Positions 1 to 9,052 of a stretch of DNA of 64,000 nucleotides are shown one piece after another; position 1 is the stretch's first letter, and every line of letters starts with the position of its first letter. A program made the translations under genes and the position numbers. This DNA is from Thermalbibacter longus (GTDB lineage: Bacteria > Chloroflexota > Chloroflexia > Thermomicrobiales > Thermomicrobiaceae), in the NCBI RefSeq assembly GCF_023806485.1, contig NZ_JAMSLR010000003.1:62001-126000 (forward strand), given 5' to 3'. The notes under the pieces were generated by a model, which saw nothing but the letters and a program-made list of their open reading frames with translations, searched no databases and was not told the DNA's origin.

Positions 1-152
1 CAGGCCCGCTCGCGTAGCTCCAGTGGGACGAACCGTTCACGGGGCACTTTAGCGATCGCCAGGAGGACGCGCTGGTCGCGCACGCCGTTCCGGTGCAGCT
101 CGCGCAGCAAGTCCTTGATCTGGCGAGTTCGAGGTGATTCACGAGCATTCAT
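1..152 (-). CDS. pcm: Protein-L-isoaspartate O-methyltransferase, N-terminal part (truncated by window edge)
   Basis: Reading the minus strand from the ATG at 152 gives about 50 codons that run off the window. The stretch VRDQRVLLAIAKVPRERFVP matches the start of PCMT family proteins, where 'V.d.rVL.a...VPRe.FVp' precedes the SAM-binding domain. The family repairs isoaspartyl residues in aged proteins using S-adenosylmethionine. The catalytic SAM motifs lie outside the window, so only the N-terminus supports the call. It lies 165 bp downstream of the peptide-transporter permease on the same strand and may be read from the same transcript. An AAGG sequence sits about 12 nt before the start. 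Confidence 0.7.
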   Translation of the reverse strand, partial: MNARESPRTRQIKDLLRELHRNGVRDQRVLLAIAKVPRERFVPLELRERA

Positions 153-317
153 CGGGGAGGACCTTTCACGCAGGTTGCCTCTCGAGGTCGCTGCTGGCGA
201 GCCGGTAGAGGGCGCGAGGGAGCGACGTCGCAGCGCAGCCAACCAGCGATCGGGCACTCGCCTGCCGGCCCGCGCCGCTGCCTGGACTGAACCAGCAGGG
301 TTGAGGGTACTACGGGA

Positions 318-1223
318 TCAGGCCCAGCGGCCACGGCGACGCGGGTCGAGCGCGTCGCGCAGCCCGTCGCCGAGGAAGTTGAGTGCCATGACCACGCTGA
401 AGATCGCTAGCCCGGGGAAGGTGGCCATCCACCACTGGCTGAAGCGCCGCTGCCCTTCGCGGATCATCGCTCCCCACTCGGGATCTGGGGGAACCGCCCC
501 TAACCCGATGAACGAGAGCCCGGCGGTGAGCACGATCGCGGCGCCGACGTCGAGCGTCGCCTTGACGACGATAGGCGCTTGGGTATTGGGCAGGATATGC
601 CGGATCAGGAGCCTGCTGCGCCTGGCTCCTAGGGCCTCGGCTGCGGTCACGTACTCGTGCGCCTTCACGGCGAGCACCTGTCCCCGCATGAGCCGGGCGT
701 ACTCCGGCCAGAGAACCACGACGATCGCGATCAACGCGTTTTTGAGCCCCGGCCCCAGTGCTGCGGCGATGGCCATCGCTAGCACGATCGAGGGGAACGC
801 CAGCACCATATCGGCGACCCGCATCAGCGCGTTGTCGATCCAGCCACCGGCATAGCCGGCCACCGCGCCGACGATGCAGCCGATCAGCAGGGCTGCCAGC
901 ACGGTCAGAAAGCCGGCCGGGATCGAGTAGCGCGAGCCGAAGAGCACGCGCTTGAACACGTCGCGCCCCAGATCGTCGGTACCGAACCAGTGGCTCGCGC
1001 TCGGGGGCGACAGCCGGTTGCTCACGTCGGTCTTCAACGGGTCGAAGGGCACGATGAACGAGACGGTAAAAGCGACGAGGATCCAGAACACGAGGATTCC
1101 GAGGCCGGCCATCGCCGCGCGGTTACGCGCGAGCTCCCGCGCGGCTTGCCCGAGCGGCGACTCCCAGAAGGGGCGGCGCGCTGCCAGTGGCGTGGTCGAT
1201 ACCCTGGTCGTCGTCGCGGTCAT
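318..1223 (-). CDS. Dipeptide/oligopeptide ABC transporter permease (DppC/OppC type)
   Basis: 301-residue inner-membrane permease. It has an N-terminal cytoplasmic tail, one membrane helix near residues 40-60, and the conserved extracytoplasmic FGTDDLGRDVF motif of DppC/OppC proteins near residue 80. The EAA loop (AAEALGARRSRLLIRHILPN) that docks onto the ATPase is near residues 200-220. It is the second permease of a minus-strand operon of substrate-binding lipoprotein, DppB-like permease and this gene. No ATPase gene is present in the cluster, so DppD/F-type subunits must be encoded elsewhere. The imported substrate (peptide, nickel chelate or other) cannot be read from the sequence. Confidence 0.9.
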   Translation of the reverse strand: MTATTTRVSTTPLAARRPFWESPLGQAARELARNRAAMAGLGILVFWILVAFTVSFIVPFDPLKTDVSNRLSPPSASHWFGTDDLGRDVFKRVLFGSRYSIPAGFLTVLAALLIGCIVGAVAGYAGGWIDNALMRVADMVLAFPSIVLAMAIAAALGPGLKNALIAIVVVLWPEYARLMRGQVLAVKAHEYVTAAEALGARRSRLLIRHILPNTQAPIVVKATLDVGAAIVLTAGLSFIGLGAVPPDPEWGAMIREGQRRFSQWWMATFPGLAIFSVVMALNFLGDGLRDALDPRRRGRWA

Positions 1224-1257
1224 CCGGTGTCCGTCCTCAATCGCCTGCCCCTGCCTG

Positions 1258-2292
1258 TCAGCCGACCCGGATCCGGGGGTCGAGAATCCCGTAGAGGATA
1301 TCGGTGATCAGGTTGACGATGACGTAGACGACGGCGATCAGCAGTGTCACGCCCAGGATCGCTGGCAGGTCGAGCTTGGTCGCGGCGTCTACCGCGTAGC
1401 GGCCGATGCCGGGCCAGGAGAAGATCGTCTCGGTCAGCACGGCACCGGCTAGCAGGCTGCCGAAGGTGAGCCCGACGACGGTCACGGTGGGGATCAGCGC
1501 GTTGCGCAGCGCGTGGCCGATCACGACGCGCTGCTCGGCGAGCCCCTTGGCCCTGGCGGTTCGGATGTAGTCGAGGCTGAGCACCTCCAGCAGCGAGGAG
1601 CGCGTCATCCGGGCGATGATCCCCATGGCGTAGCTGCCGAGGACGATGCCGGGCAGGATCAGGTGGTAGAGCGTGTTGAGGAAGACGTCGAACTGGCCAG
1701 CCAGGAGGCTGTCGATCGTATAGAAGCCGGTGCGAGTCGGCGGGGCGACGAGCCGCGTGTCGATTCGCCCTGGCCCGGGCAGGAGGCCGAGATTGGCATA
1801 GAAGACCTGCAGGGCCAGGAGCCCGAGCCAGAAGACCGGCAGCGAGACGCCGACCAGCGCGATCAGCCGCGCGAGGTGATCAGCCAGCCGGTTGCTCCAG
1901 ACAGCCGAGACCACGCCCAGCGCTATGCCGACAGTCACCGCGTAGAGCATCGCCGCGGCCGCGAGCTCGATCGTGGCTGGGAAGAACAGCCGGAGATCCG
2001 TCCCGACCGGCCGGCGCGTGGTGTACGACTCGCCGAGGTCACCGTGGAGCAGGTTGCGCAGGTAGATCAGGTACTGCTCGTGCAGTGGCCGGTCGAGCCC
2101 CCAGCGCTCCCGGTACATCTGCACCGTCTCGGGGTTGTTCCAGGCCCGCTCGGGAAGGACTGCAGTCAGGGGATCGGCCGGGACGAGGTGCGACACGACG
2201 AACGTGACCAGCGTAATCCCGATCAGCAGCGGGATCGAGAGCAGGATGCGCTTGGCGACGAACTGCAGGAGCACCGCAGTTCTCCCTGGCAC
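1258..2292 (-). CDS. Dipeptide/oligopeptide ABC transporter permease (DppB/OppB type)
   Basis: 344-residue permease with the DppB/OppB layout: a first membrane helix at residues 13-33, the periplasmic segment with ERWGLDRPLHEQY and LHGDLGESY, then the BPD_transp_1 domain with an EAA-like loop (IRTARAKGLAEQRVVIGHAL). It ends 34 nt before the DppC-like gene, and the two should form the heterodimeric channel. The start is the ATG in MPGRTAVLLQF. A start a few residues later is possible, since the first helix begins soon after. Confidence 0.9.
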   Translation of the reverse strand: MPGRTAVLLQFVAKRILLSIPLLIGITLVTFVVSHLVPADPLTAVLPERAWNNPETVQMYRERWGLDRPLHEQYLIYLRNLLHGDLGESYTTRRPVGTDLRLFFPATIELAAAAMLYAVTVGIALGVVSAVWSNRLADHLARLIALVGVSLPVFWLGLLALQVFYANLGLLPGPGRIDTRLVAPPTRTGFYTIDSLLAGQFDVFLNTLYHLILPGIVLGSYAMGIIARMTRSSLLEVLSLDYIRTARAKGLAEQRVVIGHALRNALIPTVTVVGLTFGSLLAGAVLTETIFSWPGIGRYAVDAATKLDLPAILGVTLLIAVVYVIVNLITDILYGILDPRIRVG

Positions 2293-2345
2293 GCGAGCAG
2301 GAGGCTGGAGCGAGTCCTACCAAGCTCGCCCCAGCCCTCACCCGT

Positions 2346-4088
2346 TCACGATGTCTTTCGGAGCTGCGCAACGTCGACCTGGGTTACCGGGTTGAAGACA
2401 TACCCCTCGACCGACTTCGCCACAGCCACCTGAGCCTTCGGCTGGTACAGGCAGATGAACGGTGCGTCCTCGTTGAGCAGGCGCTGGCCCTCGGCGTACA
2501 GCCGGGCGCGCTCCGCCGGGTCGGCCACGCGGACGGCCTGCTGGAACAGCTCCGCGACTTCCTGGTTCTCGTAAGCGACGCGGCGGGCCGCTGCCTCACC
2601 AGGCACGCCGAAGGGGATGGCCCACCCGTGGGAGTCGAGGAAGTCGGGTGTCCAGCCGGAGATCGTGCACTGGAGCTTGCCGGCCCGGTAGTCGGCCAGC
2701 CGAACATCGGGTGCCCGCGGGTCGAGCGTGACGCGTACCCCGATCTGGCTGAGGTCATCTGCGATCTTGCTCGCCAGCACTTCGGAGGAGACGCCGCCGA
2801 CTTCGGTTCCGCCACTGTTATACGTCAGGGTGAGGTCGAAGCCGTCGGCTAGCCCCGCCTCGGCGAGCAGGGCCTTCGCCCTCTCGACGTCCTGCACGTA
2901 CTTGTATTGCTCAGCCTCGGCCACGCCGACGAGCCCGGCAGGGATCACCGAGGGCGGGCGCACCGCGGCACCGCGCAGGATCTGCTCGATGATGCCGTCG
3001 TAGTCGATCGCGTAGGCCAGCGCCTGCCGCACGCGCCGGTCAGCCAGCTCCTTGCCCACGTCCTGGCCGGTATGCATGGCGAAGTACTCGGTGTCGAGCG
3101 TGTCGCCACGGACGATGTTGACGGTTCCCGCCTGTTCCAGCTCAGCGATGATATCGGCATCGAGGTTGTGGGCGGCATCGATGTCGCCGCTCTCCAGAAG
3201 TTGCCGCTGGGTCGTCGGATCGGCGACATGGCGGATGATCACGCGCTCGAGTGCCGGAGGGTCACCCCAGTAATCGGGGTTGCGCTCCATCACGATCTCG
3301 GTCTCCGGCACCCAGCTCCTGAGGATGAAGGGGCCGCTGCCCGCTGAGTTCTGGTTCAGCCATTCAGTGGCCGTATCGGACTGATCGGCGCCTGGCTGGT
3401 CGGTTCCACCGTGCTCTTTGACGACCTGGCTGTCGAGCACGGAGAAGTTGGGGGAGACCAGCATCGCCAGGAACGCGGCGTTGGGCTCGCTCAGCGTAAT
3501 CGTGAGCGTATGGTCGTCGGCAGCATCCATCGAGCTGATGACTTCGGCCATCCAGGACGGGTTGTCCTTCAGCTCGCGCAGCCGGTTGAAGCTGAAAATC
3601 ACGTCGGATGCGGTCAACCGGTTCCCGGAGGCGAACGTCACGTCGTCGCGGAGCATGAAGGTATACGTGGTGACGTCCTCGCTGATCTCCCACTCCCGGG
3701 CAAGCTGGGGGACGACGGTCTTGATGTCCGGCGGCTCGATGGTCACCAGCCGCTCGTAGCAGGCGCCGACGACGATCGGCGAGGTCAGCTCGTATTGCCG
3801 CGACGGATCCAGGGTGACCGTGTCGGTCAGGCGAGCGATGACGAAGGTGCCGCCGGTGGCCGGCGCGGCCGTTGCGGTCGCCTGAGCCGCTGGGGCGGTC
3901 GTGGGAGTCGGTTGCTCGCCGGCCGGGGCGGCCGTGGGCGACGTCTCGGCACCGCCGCAGGCGGCCAGCAGGCTGCCCGTCGCCAGCAACCCTCCGCCCA
4001 TCGCCGCCAGGCGCAGGAGCCGGCGGCGGTGCATCCTCGTCTTCAGTGCCGATGCTGTCGTGAGAGACGATTCCGCTCGGGGAAACAT
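2346..4088 (-). CDS. Extracellular solute-binding lipoprotein of a peptide ABC transporter (SBP_bac_5)
   Basis: 580-residue substrate-binding protein. A twin-arginine-like HRRRLLRLAA stretch is followed by a hydrophobic segment and a lipobox (LLAAC, Cys near residue 44). A Pro/Thr/Ala-rich linker follows, then a family-5 solute-binding domain with typical stretches such as LTASDVIFSFNRL and VRQALAYAIDYDGI. It delivers ligand to the two downstream permeases. The ATG at 4088 was chosen because a strong GAGGAGG lies about 9 nt upstream. A second ATG at 4034 lacks a well-spaced ribosome-binding site. It is transcribed away from rny from a shared 309-bp intergenic region. Confidence 0.92.
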   Translation of the reverse strand: MFPRAESSLTTASALKTRMHRRRLLRLAAMGGGLLATGSLLAACGGAETSPTAAPAGEQPTPTTAPAAQATATAAPATGGTFVIARLTDTVTLDPSRQYELTSPIVVGACYERLVTIEPPDIKTVVPQLAREWEISEDVTTYTFMLRDDVTFASGNRLTASDVIFSFNRLRELKDNPSWMAEVISSMDAADDHTLTITLSEPNAAFLAMLVSPNFSVLDSQVVKEHGGTDQPGADQSDTATEWLNQNSAGSGPFILRSWVPETEIVMERNPDYWGDPPALERVIIRHVADPTTQRQLLESGDIDAAHNLDADIIAELEQAGTVNIVRGDTLDTEYFAMHTGQDVGKELADRRVRQALAYAIDYDGIIEQILRGAAVRPPSVIPAGLVGVAEAEQYKYVQDVERAKALLAEAGLADGFDLTLTYNSGGTEVGGVSSEVLASKIADDLSQIGVRVTLDPRAPDVRLADYRAGKLQCTISGWTPDFLDSHGWAIPFGVPGEAAARRVAYENQEVAELFQQAVRVADPAERARLYAEGQRLLNEDAPFICLYQPKAQVAVAKSVEGYVFNPVTQVDVAQLRKTS

Positions 4089-4151
4089 GGTCGCCTGCCT
4101 CCTCCTCGAACCCGGCCTGGTGCCCAGTGCCGGGCGATACTGTCATCAGAT

Positions 4152-4160
4152 CATATAGCA
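4152..4160 (-). promoter_or_regulatory. Possible extended -10 of the peptide-transporter operon
   Basis: On the minus strand this reads TGCTATATG, an extended -10 form (TGnTATAnn), about 65 bp upstream of the lipoprotein start. I found no convincing -35 box. It resembles several other candidate promoters in the window that carry TGC directly before the -10. Confidence 0.35.
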
Positions 4161-4223
4161 CAAATCGTCCTCGCGCTCGACTCCCCGAGAGGAGATCAAT
4201 GCCCGTGCAACCCCGCGAGGACG

Positions 4224-4256
4224 GCATGAGGCAAGTCTATTTGCATGAGGCAAATA
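4224..4256. promoter_or_regulatory. Candidate operator in the divergent dpp-like/rny intergenic region
   Basis: A perfect 7-bp inverted repeat with a 5-bp spacer lies at 4238-4256 (TATTTGC, ATGAG, GCAAATA). Its core GCATGAGGCAA also occurs as a direct copy at 4224-4234, 19 bp upstream, about two helical turns away. The repeat sits just upstream of the -35 box proposed for rny, in the region shared with the divergent transporter operon. This is what a paired dimeric-regulator site would look like. No regulator gene is adjacent. Confidence 0.45.
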
Positions 4257-4262
4257 TTCGCG

Positions 4263-4292
4263 TTGACCGTGAAGAAGCGCAGTCGGTATGCT
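4263..4292 (+). promoter_or_regulatory. Putative rny promoter
   Basis: TTGACC at 4263-4268 and TATGCT at 4287-4292 are separated by 18 bp, which fits a housekeeping sigma-factor promoter. It lies about 105 bp upstream of the rny start and immediately downstream of the inverted repeat at 4238-4256. Confidence 0.5.
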
Positions 4293-4397
4293 TAGAGGGG
4301 CAAACGCTCCTACCCATCGCCATTGGGTCGCTACAGTCCAGGCGGTGGCGACCTGCATGGACCTTACCAACCGACATGTCTAGGGAGTGACAACGCT

Positions 4398-5930
4398 ATG
4401 GAGATCCTGGTGCCTATCATCCTGACCGCGGTGGCGACTGCCATCGTGGCAGGCGCGGCGACCTACCTGTACTTGCGCCATTCGGCTCGCTCGCGGCTGC
4501 GAGCGACCGCCGACGAGGTGAAGCGGCTCATCGAAGATGCCGAGGCGCGCCAGCGCGAGATCCTGCTGGAGGCGAAGGATGCGGCGATCAAGCTCCGCGA
4601 TGAGCTCGAGCAGGAGTACCAGCAGCGCCGGCGAGAGGTCGAGCGTATCGAACGACGGCTCCAGAACAAAGAGGAGCAGCTCGACCGGCGTATCGAGGCG
4701 CTGGAGCGACGCGAGCGCAAGCTCCAGGCGCGCGAGAAGGAGATCGAAGACCAGATCGAGCAACTCAACAAGCTCGCGGAGGAGCGCCAGCTCGAGCTCC
4801 AGCGCGTCGCTGCGCTGTCGGTGGAGGAAGCCCGCAACCTGGTGATCCAGCAGGTCATGGAGGAGGCGCGCGAGTTCATCAACCGCCAGGTGCGTGAACT
4901 GGAGCAGCAGGCTCGCGAGGAGGCCCGCCAGCGCGCGCAGCTGATCCTGGCCACGACGATCCAGCGCATCGCCTCCGAGTACGTCGCCGAGAACACGGTC
5001 TCGGTCGTCCCGCTGCCGAGCGACGACATGAAGGGGCGGATCATCGGCCGCGAGGGGCGCAACATCCGTGCCCTGGAGCAAGCTACCGGCGTCGACCTGA
5101 TCGTCGACGATACGCCGGAGGCGGTGACCGTCTCGTCGTTCGACCCGGTGCGCCGGGAGATCGCTCGGCGAGCGCTGCTCCGCTTGATCCAGGATGGCCG
5201 GATCCATCCGGCCCGGATCGAAGAGGTCGTCGAGAAGACACGCCTGGAGGTCGAACAGATCATTATCGAGGAGGGGGAGCGGGCCGCGCTGGAGGCGAAC
5301 GTCCAGGGACTACACCCCGACCTGATCAAGCTCCTGGGCCGGCTGCGCTTCCGCACGAGTTACGGCCAGAACGTGCTCCAGCACTCCATCGAAGTGTCGA
5401 TGATCGCTGGGGCGCTGGCTGCTGAGCTCGGTGCCGACGTCAACGTCGCGAAGACGGCTGGCTTGCTGCACGACATCGGGAAGGCTGTCGACCACGAGGT
5501 CGAAGGTCCCCATGCCTTGATCGGCGCCGATATTGCCCGCCGTCTCGGGCGATCCGCCAAGATCGTGCACGCGATCGCCGCGCATCACGGCGAGGAGGAG
5601 CCCAAGACGGTCGAGGCCTTCATCGTCGCGGCGGCTGATGCAATCAGCGGTGCCCGGCCTGGGGCGCGCCGCGAGATGCTGGAGGCGTACATCAAGCGCC
5701 TCGAAGCGCTGGAGAGCGTCGCCACCTCGTTCAAGGGGGTGCAGAAGGCCTACGCGATTCAGGCGGGCCGTGAGGTGCGAATTCTGGTCAAGCCCGAGGC
5801 GATCGATGACCTCGGTGCGATGCGGCTGGCGCGGGATGTGGTGAAGAAGATCCAGGAGACGCTCGACTATCCTGGTCAGATCAAGGTGACAGTCATTCGC
5901 GAGACCAGGGCGGTCGAGTATGCCCGATGA
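4398..5930 (+). CDS. rny: Ribonuclease Y
   Basis: 510-residue membrane-anchored endoribonuclease that initiates mRNA decay. An N-terminal membrane helix (about residues 3-25) is followed by a long charged coiled coil (about 35-190). Next come a KH domain with the [15 protein letters not shown] loop near residue 215 and an HD domain with the metal-binding [12 protein letters not shown] motif near residue 360. The length matches the family. The start is the ATG at 4398, with AGGGAG 10 nt upstream. The frame is open further upstream, but that part lacks coding character and would place sequence before the membrane anchor. A strong hairpin terminator follows 18 bp after the stop. Confidence 0.97.
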   Translation: MEILVPIILTAVATAIVAGAATYLYLRHSARSRLRATADEVKRLIEDAEARQREILLEAKDAAIKLRDELEQEYQQRRREVERIERRLQNKEEQLDRRIEALERRERKLQAREKEIEDQIEQLNKLAEERQLELQRVAALSVEEARNLVIQQVMEEAREFINRQVRELEQQAREEARQRAQLILATTIQRIASEYVAENTVSVVPLPSDDMKGRIIGREGRNIRALEQATGVDLIVDDTPEAVTVSSFDPVRREIARRALLRLIQDGRIHPARIEEVVEKTRLEVEQIIIEEGERAALEANVQGLHPDLIKLLGRLRFRTSYGQNVLQHSIEVSMIAGALAAELGADVNVAKTAGLLHDIGKAVDHEVEGPHALIGADIARRLGRSAKIVHAIAAHHGEEEPKTVEAFIVAAADAISGARPGARREMLEAYIKRLEALESVATSFKGVQKAYAIQAGREVRILVKPEAIDDLGAMRLARDVVKKIQETLDYPGQIKVTVIRETRAVEYAR

Positions 5931-5948
5931 GCGCGCAAGACAGGTGAC

Positions 5949-5985
5949 GAGCGGCCGGGTTGTACCCCGGCCGCTCGCGCTTTTT
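5949..5985 (+). terminator. Intrinsic terminator of rny
   Basis: An 11-bp perfect stem (GAGCGGCCGGG at 5949-5959 with CCCGGCCGCTC at 5966-5976) with a 6-nt loop is followed by GCGC and a T5 run at 5981-5985. It lies directly after the rny stop codon. Confidence 0.85.
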
Positions 5986-6492
5986 CAGTGGTCTTGAGCC
6001 GCCCTGGAGCTGTCCGCTGGCCTGGGGTAGCCGATCCCGTGTTCCCGCTATTGACAGCGGTAGGGCGGCTGGGTGCTCCTCTCTGCCAGCCGGCCGGGAT
6101 CCTCTCGCCACTCAGGGGGCGGCCGGTGCGTGTGCCGGCCTGTTGCCATCTCCGGACGCAGCTAGGCGTGGCCCCGGTGCCCCGAGGTCACCTGCCCAGG
6201 CCAGCCCCGAACGCGCAAGGTTGCTCAAGCCTCAGCATCGCCCCGTGTTGACGTGCTTGTACGTTCTGTGGTACCAGTTCTGGCCAGGCGGCGCCAGGCA
6301 CGAGCCGTGCCTGGCGATCCCATAGGCGACGGGGCGTCGCTTGTGAGGGTAAGGCGCCGCCGTGGGCGTGGTCAGTCGACGGTACTGGAGAGGAGTGGGC
6401 CCCCGGAGAGACTGACGGAGTCGCACTGCTCGCGCTGAGAGACAGGCTTGTGCGTTTTGCGTGGCAGGACCAAGCGTAAGTGGAGGGGTAGG
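5986..6492. other. About 500-bp region without a convincing gene, containing a strong hairpin
   Basis: Open frames here are short, overlapping and unlike known proteins. The notable element is a perfect 11-bp stem with a 3-nt loop (CGCCAGGCACG at 6292-6302, CGTGCCTGGCG at 6306-6316) and no T-run. A TTGACG at 6248-6253 could be a -35 box for the downstream spoVS, but the -10 position is poor. The RNase P RNA, tmRNA, SRP RNA and tRNA signatures I looked for are absent. This may be a long 5' leader of spoVS or an unrecognised small RNA. Confidence 0.4.
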
Positions 6493-6888
6493 ATGGATCG
6501 CTTCTTCAGCAAGCTCGACCTGCGGGACATCAAGATCGACCCCGAGGCAAGCTTCCCGCCGGACGAGGAAGGCTATGCCCAAACGGCTCAGGCGCCGGCT
6601 CAGGAACGCCAGGCACCTGCCCGTCGCAGTGAGGTCCTGAAGGTCTCCGCTCGCTCGCGCCCGAGCGCCGTGGCCGGCGCGATCGCCGGTGTGGTCCGCG
6701 AGTGTGGGCGAGCCGAGGTACAGGCCATCGGCGCCGGCGCTGCGAACCAGGCGGTCAAGGCAGTCGCCATTGCCCGCGACTACCTGGCTGAGACCGGGAT
6801 CGACGCGGTCTGCCTGCCCTCCTTCATCAACGTCACGATCGGCGACGAGGATCGCACCGCGCTCCGGCTGATCGTCGAACCGCGGTAA
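6493..6888 (+). CDS. spoVS: Stage V sporulation protein S (SpoVS) family, with N-terminal extension
   Basis: 131 residues. The C-terminal 85 or so (LKVSARSRPSAVAGAIAGVV through IGAGAANQAVKAVAIARDYL to the end) form the Alba-like SpoVS domain. SpoVS is known from Bacillus sporulation and is widespread in non-sporulating thermophiles, where its role is unclear; nucleic-acid binding has been proposed. The first 45 residues are an acidic, Gln/Ala-rich extension absent from the 86-residue Bacillus protein. The ATG at 6493 follows GGAGGGG. Proximity to rny mirrors Bacillus, where spoVS lies near the RNase Y gene, which suggests an RNA-related function. Confidence 0.88.
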   Translation: MDRFFSKLDLRDIKIDPEASFPPDEEGYAQTAQAPAQERQAPARRSEVLKVSARSRPSAVAGAIAGVVRECGRAEVQAIGAGAANQAVKAVAIARDYLAETGIDAVCLPSFINVTIGDEDRTALRLIVEPR

Positions 6889-6947
6889 CTACCTGAGCGG
6901 GCAGTACTCTCTGCACGAGGTGCTGTCCCGCGCAACTTGGACGCCGT

Positions 6948-7802
6948 ATGGACGAAGCCGCGCATCGACGCCAGCGCGTCGACCTGCATACCCATACGAC
7001 AGCGTCTGATGGCCGGTTACGCCCCGCTGAGCTGATCGCTCTGGCCGCGCAGCGGGGCGTCGCTGTGCTCAGCGTAACCGACCACGATACCACCGCGGGG
7101 ATCGATGAGGCGGTCGCCGCTGGTCAGGCCGCCGGCGTCGAGATCGTCCCGGGAATCGAGCTGAGCACGGCCGTCGAAGCCGGCGAGGTCCATATCCTCG
7201 GCTACTTCATCGACTCCCACGACCAGGGGCTCCAGGAGGCGCTGCGCTCCTTCCAGGAGCGGCGGCTGGAGCGGGCGCGGGCCATGGTCTCGCGCTTGCA
7301 GGCGCTCGGGCTCCAGATCGACTTCGACGAGGTGCGCGCCCTGGCGGGTGAGGGAACGATCAGCCGGGCGCATCTCGCCCGGCTGCTCACCGAACGGGGC
7401 TACACCTCCTCCATCGACGAGGCGTTCGCCCGCTACCTCGCGCGTGGCAGGCCAGCCTACGTCCCACATGAGCGCCCCTCGCCAGCGGAAGCGGTCCAGG
7501 TGGTGCGAGCCGCCGGTGGGGCTGCGGTGCTGGCGCATCCCTACACGGCAAGCGATCTTGCGCGTCTCTTGCCGGAGCTGATCGCAGCCGGGTTGGCCGG
7601 CCTGGAGGCCTGGTACGGAGAGTATTCAGAGGACCAGCGGCGGTCGCTGGCGGAGCTCGCGGAGGCGCACGGTCTGATCGCAACGGGGGGAAGCGACTAC
7701 CACGGCGAGGGCTTCCGTAAGGGACGCGAGCTCGGCGGGGTCGACGTGCCGCTGGAGGCGGTTGAGCGGCTACGCCGCGCCGCGGGTCGAACGGGCCGTT
7801 GA
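6948..7802 (+). CDS. PHP-domain phosphoesterase (RNase AM/YciV-like)
   Basis: 284 residues with the PHP metal-binding signature VDLHTHTTASDG near residue 12, followed by LSVTDHDTTAGIDEA (near 43), IELSTAVEAGEVHILGYF (near 75), LAHPYTA (near 190) and GGSDYHGEG near residue 245. This arrangement fits the stand-alone PHP family that includes E. coli YciV/RNase AM, which removes nucleotides from short RNAs or nucleoside bisphosphates. Neighbouring rny and spoVS make an RNA-turnover role plausible. The ribosome-binding site before the ATG is weak. Confidence 0.82.
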   Translation: MDEAAHRRQRVDLHTHTTASDGRLRPAELIALAAQRGVAVLSVTDHDTTAGIDEAVAAGQAAGVEIVPGIELSTAVEAGEVHILGYFIDSHDQGLQEALRSFQERRLERARAMVSRLQALGLQIDFDEVRALAGEGTISRAHLARLLTERGYTSSIDEAFARYLARGRPAYVPHERPSPAEAVQVVRAAGGAAVLAHPYTASDLARLLPELIAAGLAGLEAWYGEYSEDQRRSLAELAEAHGLIATGGSDYHGEGFRKGRELGGVDVPLEAVERLRRAAGRTGR

Positions 7803-7827
7803 ATGGCCTCATCTGCCGTGCTACACT
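7799..7827 (+). promoter_or_regulatory. Promoter of the PIN/TRAM-ispD-ispF operon
   Basis: TTGAAT (7799-7804) and TACACT (7822-7827) are separated by exactly 17 bp, and the -10 is preceded by TGC (extended -10). It overlaps the stop codon of the PHP gene, so the downstream operon can start independently about 70 bp before the GTG at 7907. Confidence 0.7.
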
Positions 7828-7906
7828 GCCCGTTGCCGCTACGGCGCTGCAGCGGGCCTCCCATGTGCACGAGACCAGAGTACGCGCTGGCCTGAAGAGG
7901 TATGAA

Positions 7907-9052
7907 GTGACACGGTTTCCCGAGATCTCGGGGCAGCAGCCCACGCTCGAGCAGCGAACCAACCAGGACGCGCGGAGTCGAGGACTCGATCGACGGGCGC
8001 GGATGGAGCGGGCGAACTCACCGATCGGCCGATTGCTGCGCTACACCGGCTTGCTGATCGGAGTCCTGCTCGGCTGGCAGGTTGGGTTGTACTTCGCCAT
8101 GACGACCGAGGCGGGGCAGATCTACCCCGTCTTCGTCGCGGCCCTGCTCGGCGCGCTCGGCTTCCTCGTCACCCCGTACGCTGTCTTCGGGCTGATCGAC
8201 ATGCTCCATGTCCAGATTCGCCGCCTGACTCTGGAAGATCTGACGGCGGTGACGGTCGGTCTGCTCATCGGCGGCGTGCTCTCGGCCCTGCTGGCCTGGC
8301 CGCTCTCCTTCCTGCCACGGCCGGCAGGCCAGATCATCCCCGCTGTCGTCGCGGTCCTTCTCACGCTGGGATCGGCGACGGCGATGCTGGCGAAGCGAGA
8401 CGAGCTCTTCGCCGCGCTGCGGCGGGGGCAGGACTCAGCACCGGTCGCGCCGGTGGTTCTCGATACCAGCGCGATCATCGATGGCCGGGTACGGGAGATC
8501 GCTCGCTCGGGCTTCCTCGAGGGCCAGCTCGTGGTGCCGCAGTTCGCCCTGCACGAGCTCCAGCAGCTCGCCGAGGGGACCGATCCCGGCAAGCAGGCGC
8601 GCGGGCGGCGTGGGCTGGAGCTGCTGCGCCAGCTTCGCCAGGATCCGCATATCGATCTCGTGGTGTGTGATCTCGACCCACCGGGGACGGATGACGTCGA
8701 TCAGAAGCTGCTGCGGACGACCCAGGAGCTAGGGGGACGGCTGCTGACTTGCGACCAGAACCTGGCGCAGATCGCGATGCTCTCCGGCATCACGGTCCTG
8801 AACCCGAACACGCTGGAGCGGGCGTTGCGCCCCCCGATTCACCCTGGAGACGAGTTCCAGATCCGGGTCGTTGGGGAGGGGCGCGAGCCCGGGCAGGGCG
8901 TCGGCTACCTCGAGGACGGCACGATGGTCGTCATCGAGGCCGGCCAGCCGTACGTGGGGCAGGAGATCAACGTCACCGTCACGCGTACCCTGCAGACTGC
9001 GGCTGGGCGGATGGTCTTCGCCCAGGCCAGACGATCCGGACAGGCGGCATGA
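7907..9052 (+). CDS. Membrane protein with PIN and TRAM domains (YacL-like)
   Basis: The protein has four predicted membrane segments (8040-8400 region), then a PIN ribonuclease-like domain with VVLDTSAIIDGRV, an internal LHELQQLAEG and LLTCDQNLA carrying acidic metal-site residues, and a C-terminal TRAM RNA-binding domain (GVGYLEDGTMVVIE). The family is YacL/PilT-N membrane PIN-TRAM proteins of unknown substrate, typically next to ispD. The GTG at 7907 was chosen for AAGAGG six nucleotides upstream. An ATG at 8003, closer to the first membrane helix, is a reasonable alternative. The stop overlaps the ispD start by 4 bp. Confidence 0.85.
   Translation: MTRFPEISGQQPTLEQRTNQDARSRGLDRRARMERANSPIGRLLRYTGLLIGVLLGWQVGLYFAMTTEAGQIYPVFVAALLGALGFLVTPYAVFGLIDMLHVQIRRLTLEDLTAVTVGLLIGGVLSALLAWPLSFLPRPAGQIIPAVVAVLLTLGSATAMLAKRDELFAALRRGQDSAPVAPVVLDTSAIIDGRVREIARSGFLEGQLVVPQFALHELQQLAEGTDPGKQARGRRGLELLRQLRQDPHIDLVVCDLDPPGTDDVDQKLLRTTQELGGRLLTCDQNLAQIAMLSGITVLNPNTLERALRPPIHPGDEFQIRVVGEGREPGQGVGYLEDGTMVVIEAGQPYVGQEINVTVTRTLQTAAGRMVFAQARRSGQAA

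Noticed and set aside
4323-4397. Upstream extension of rny to a TTG at 4323
   Set aside because: It lacks a ribosome-binding site and would put 25 unrelated residues before the membrane anchor. The ATG at 4398 has AGGGAG.
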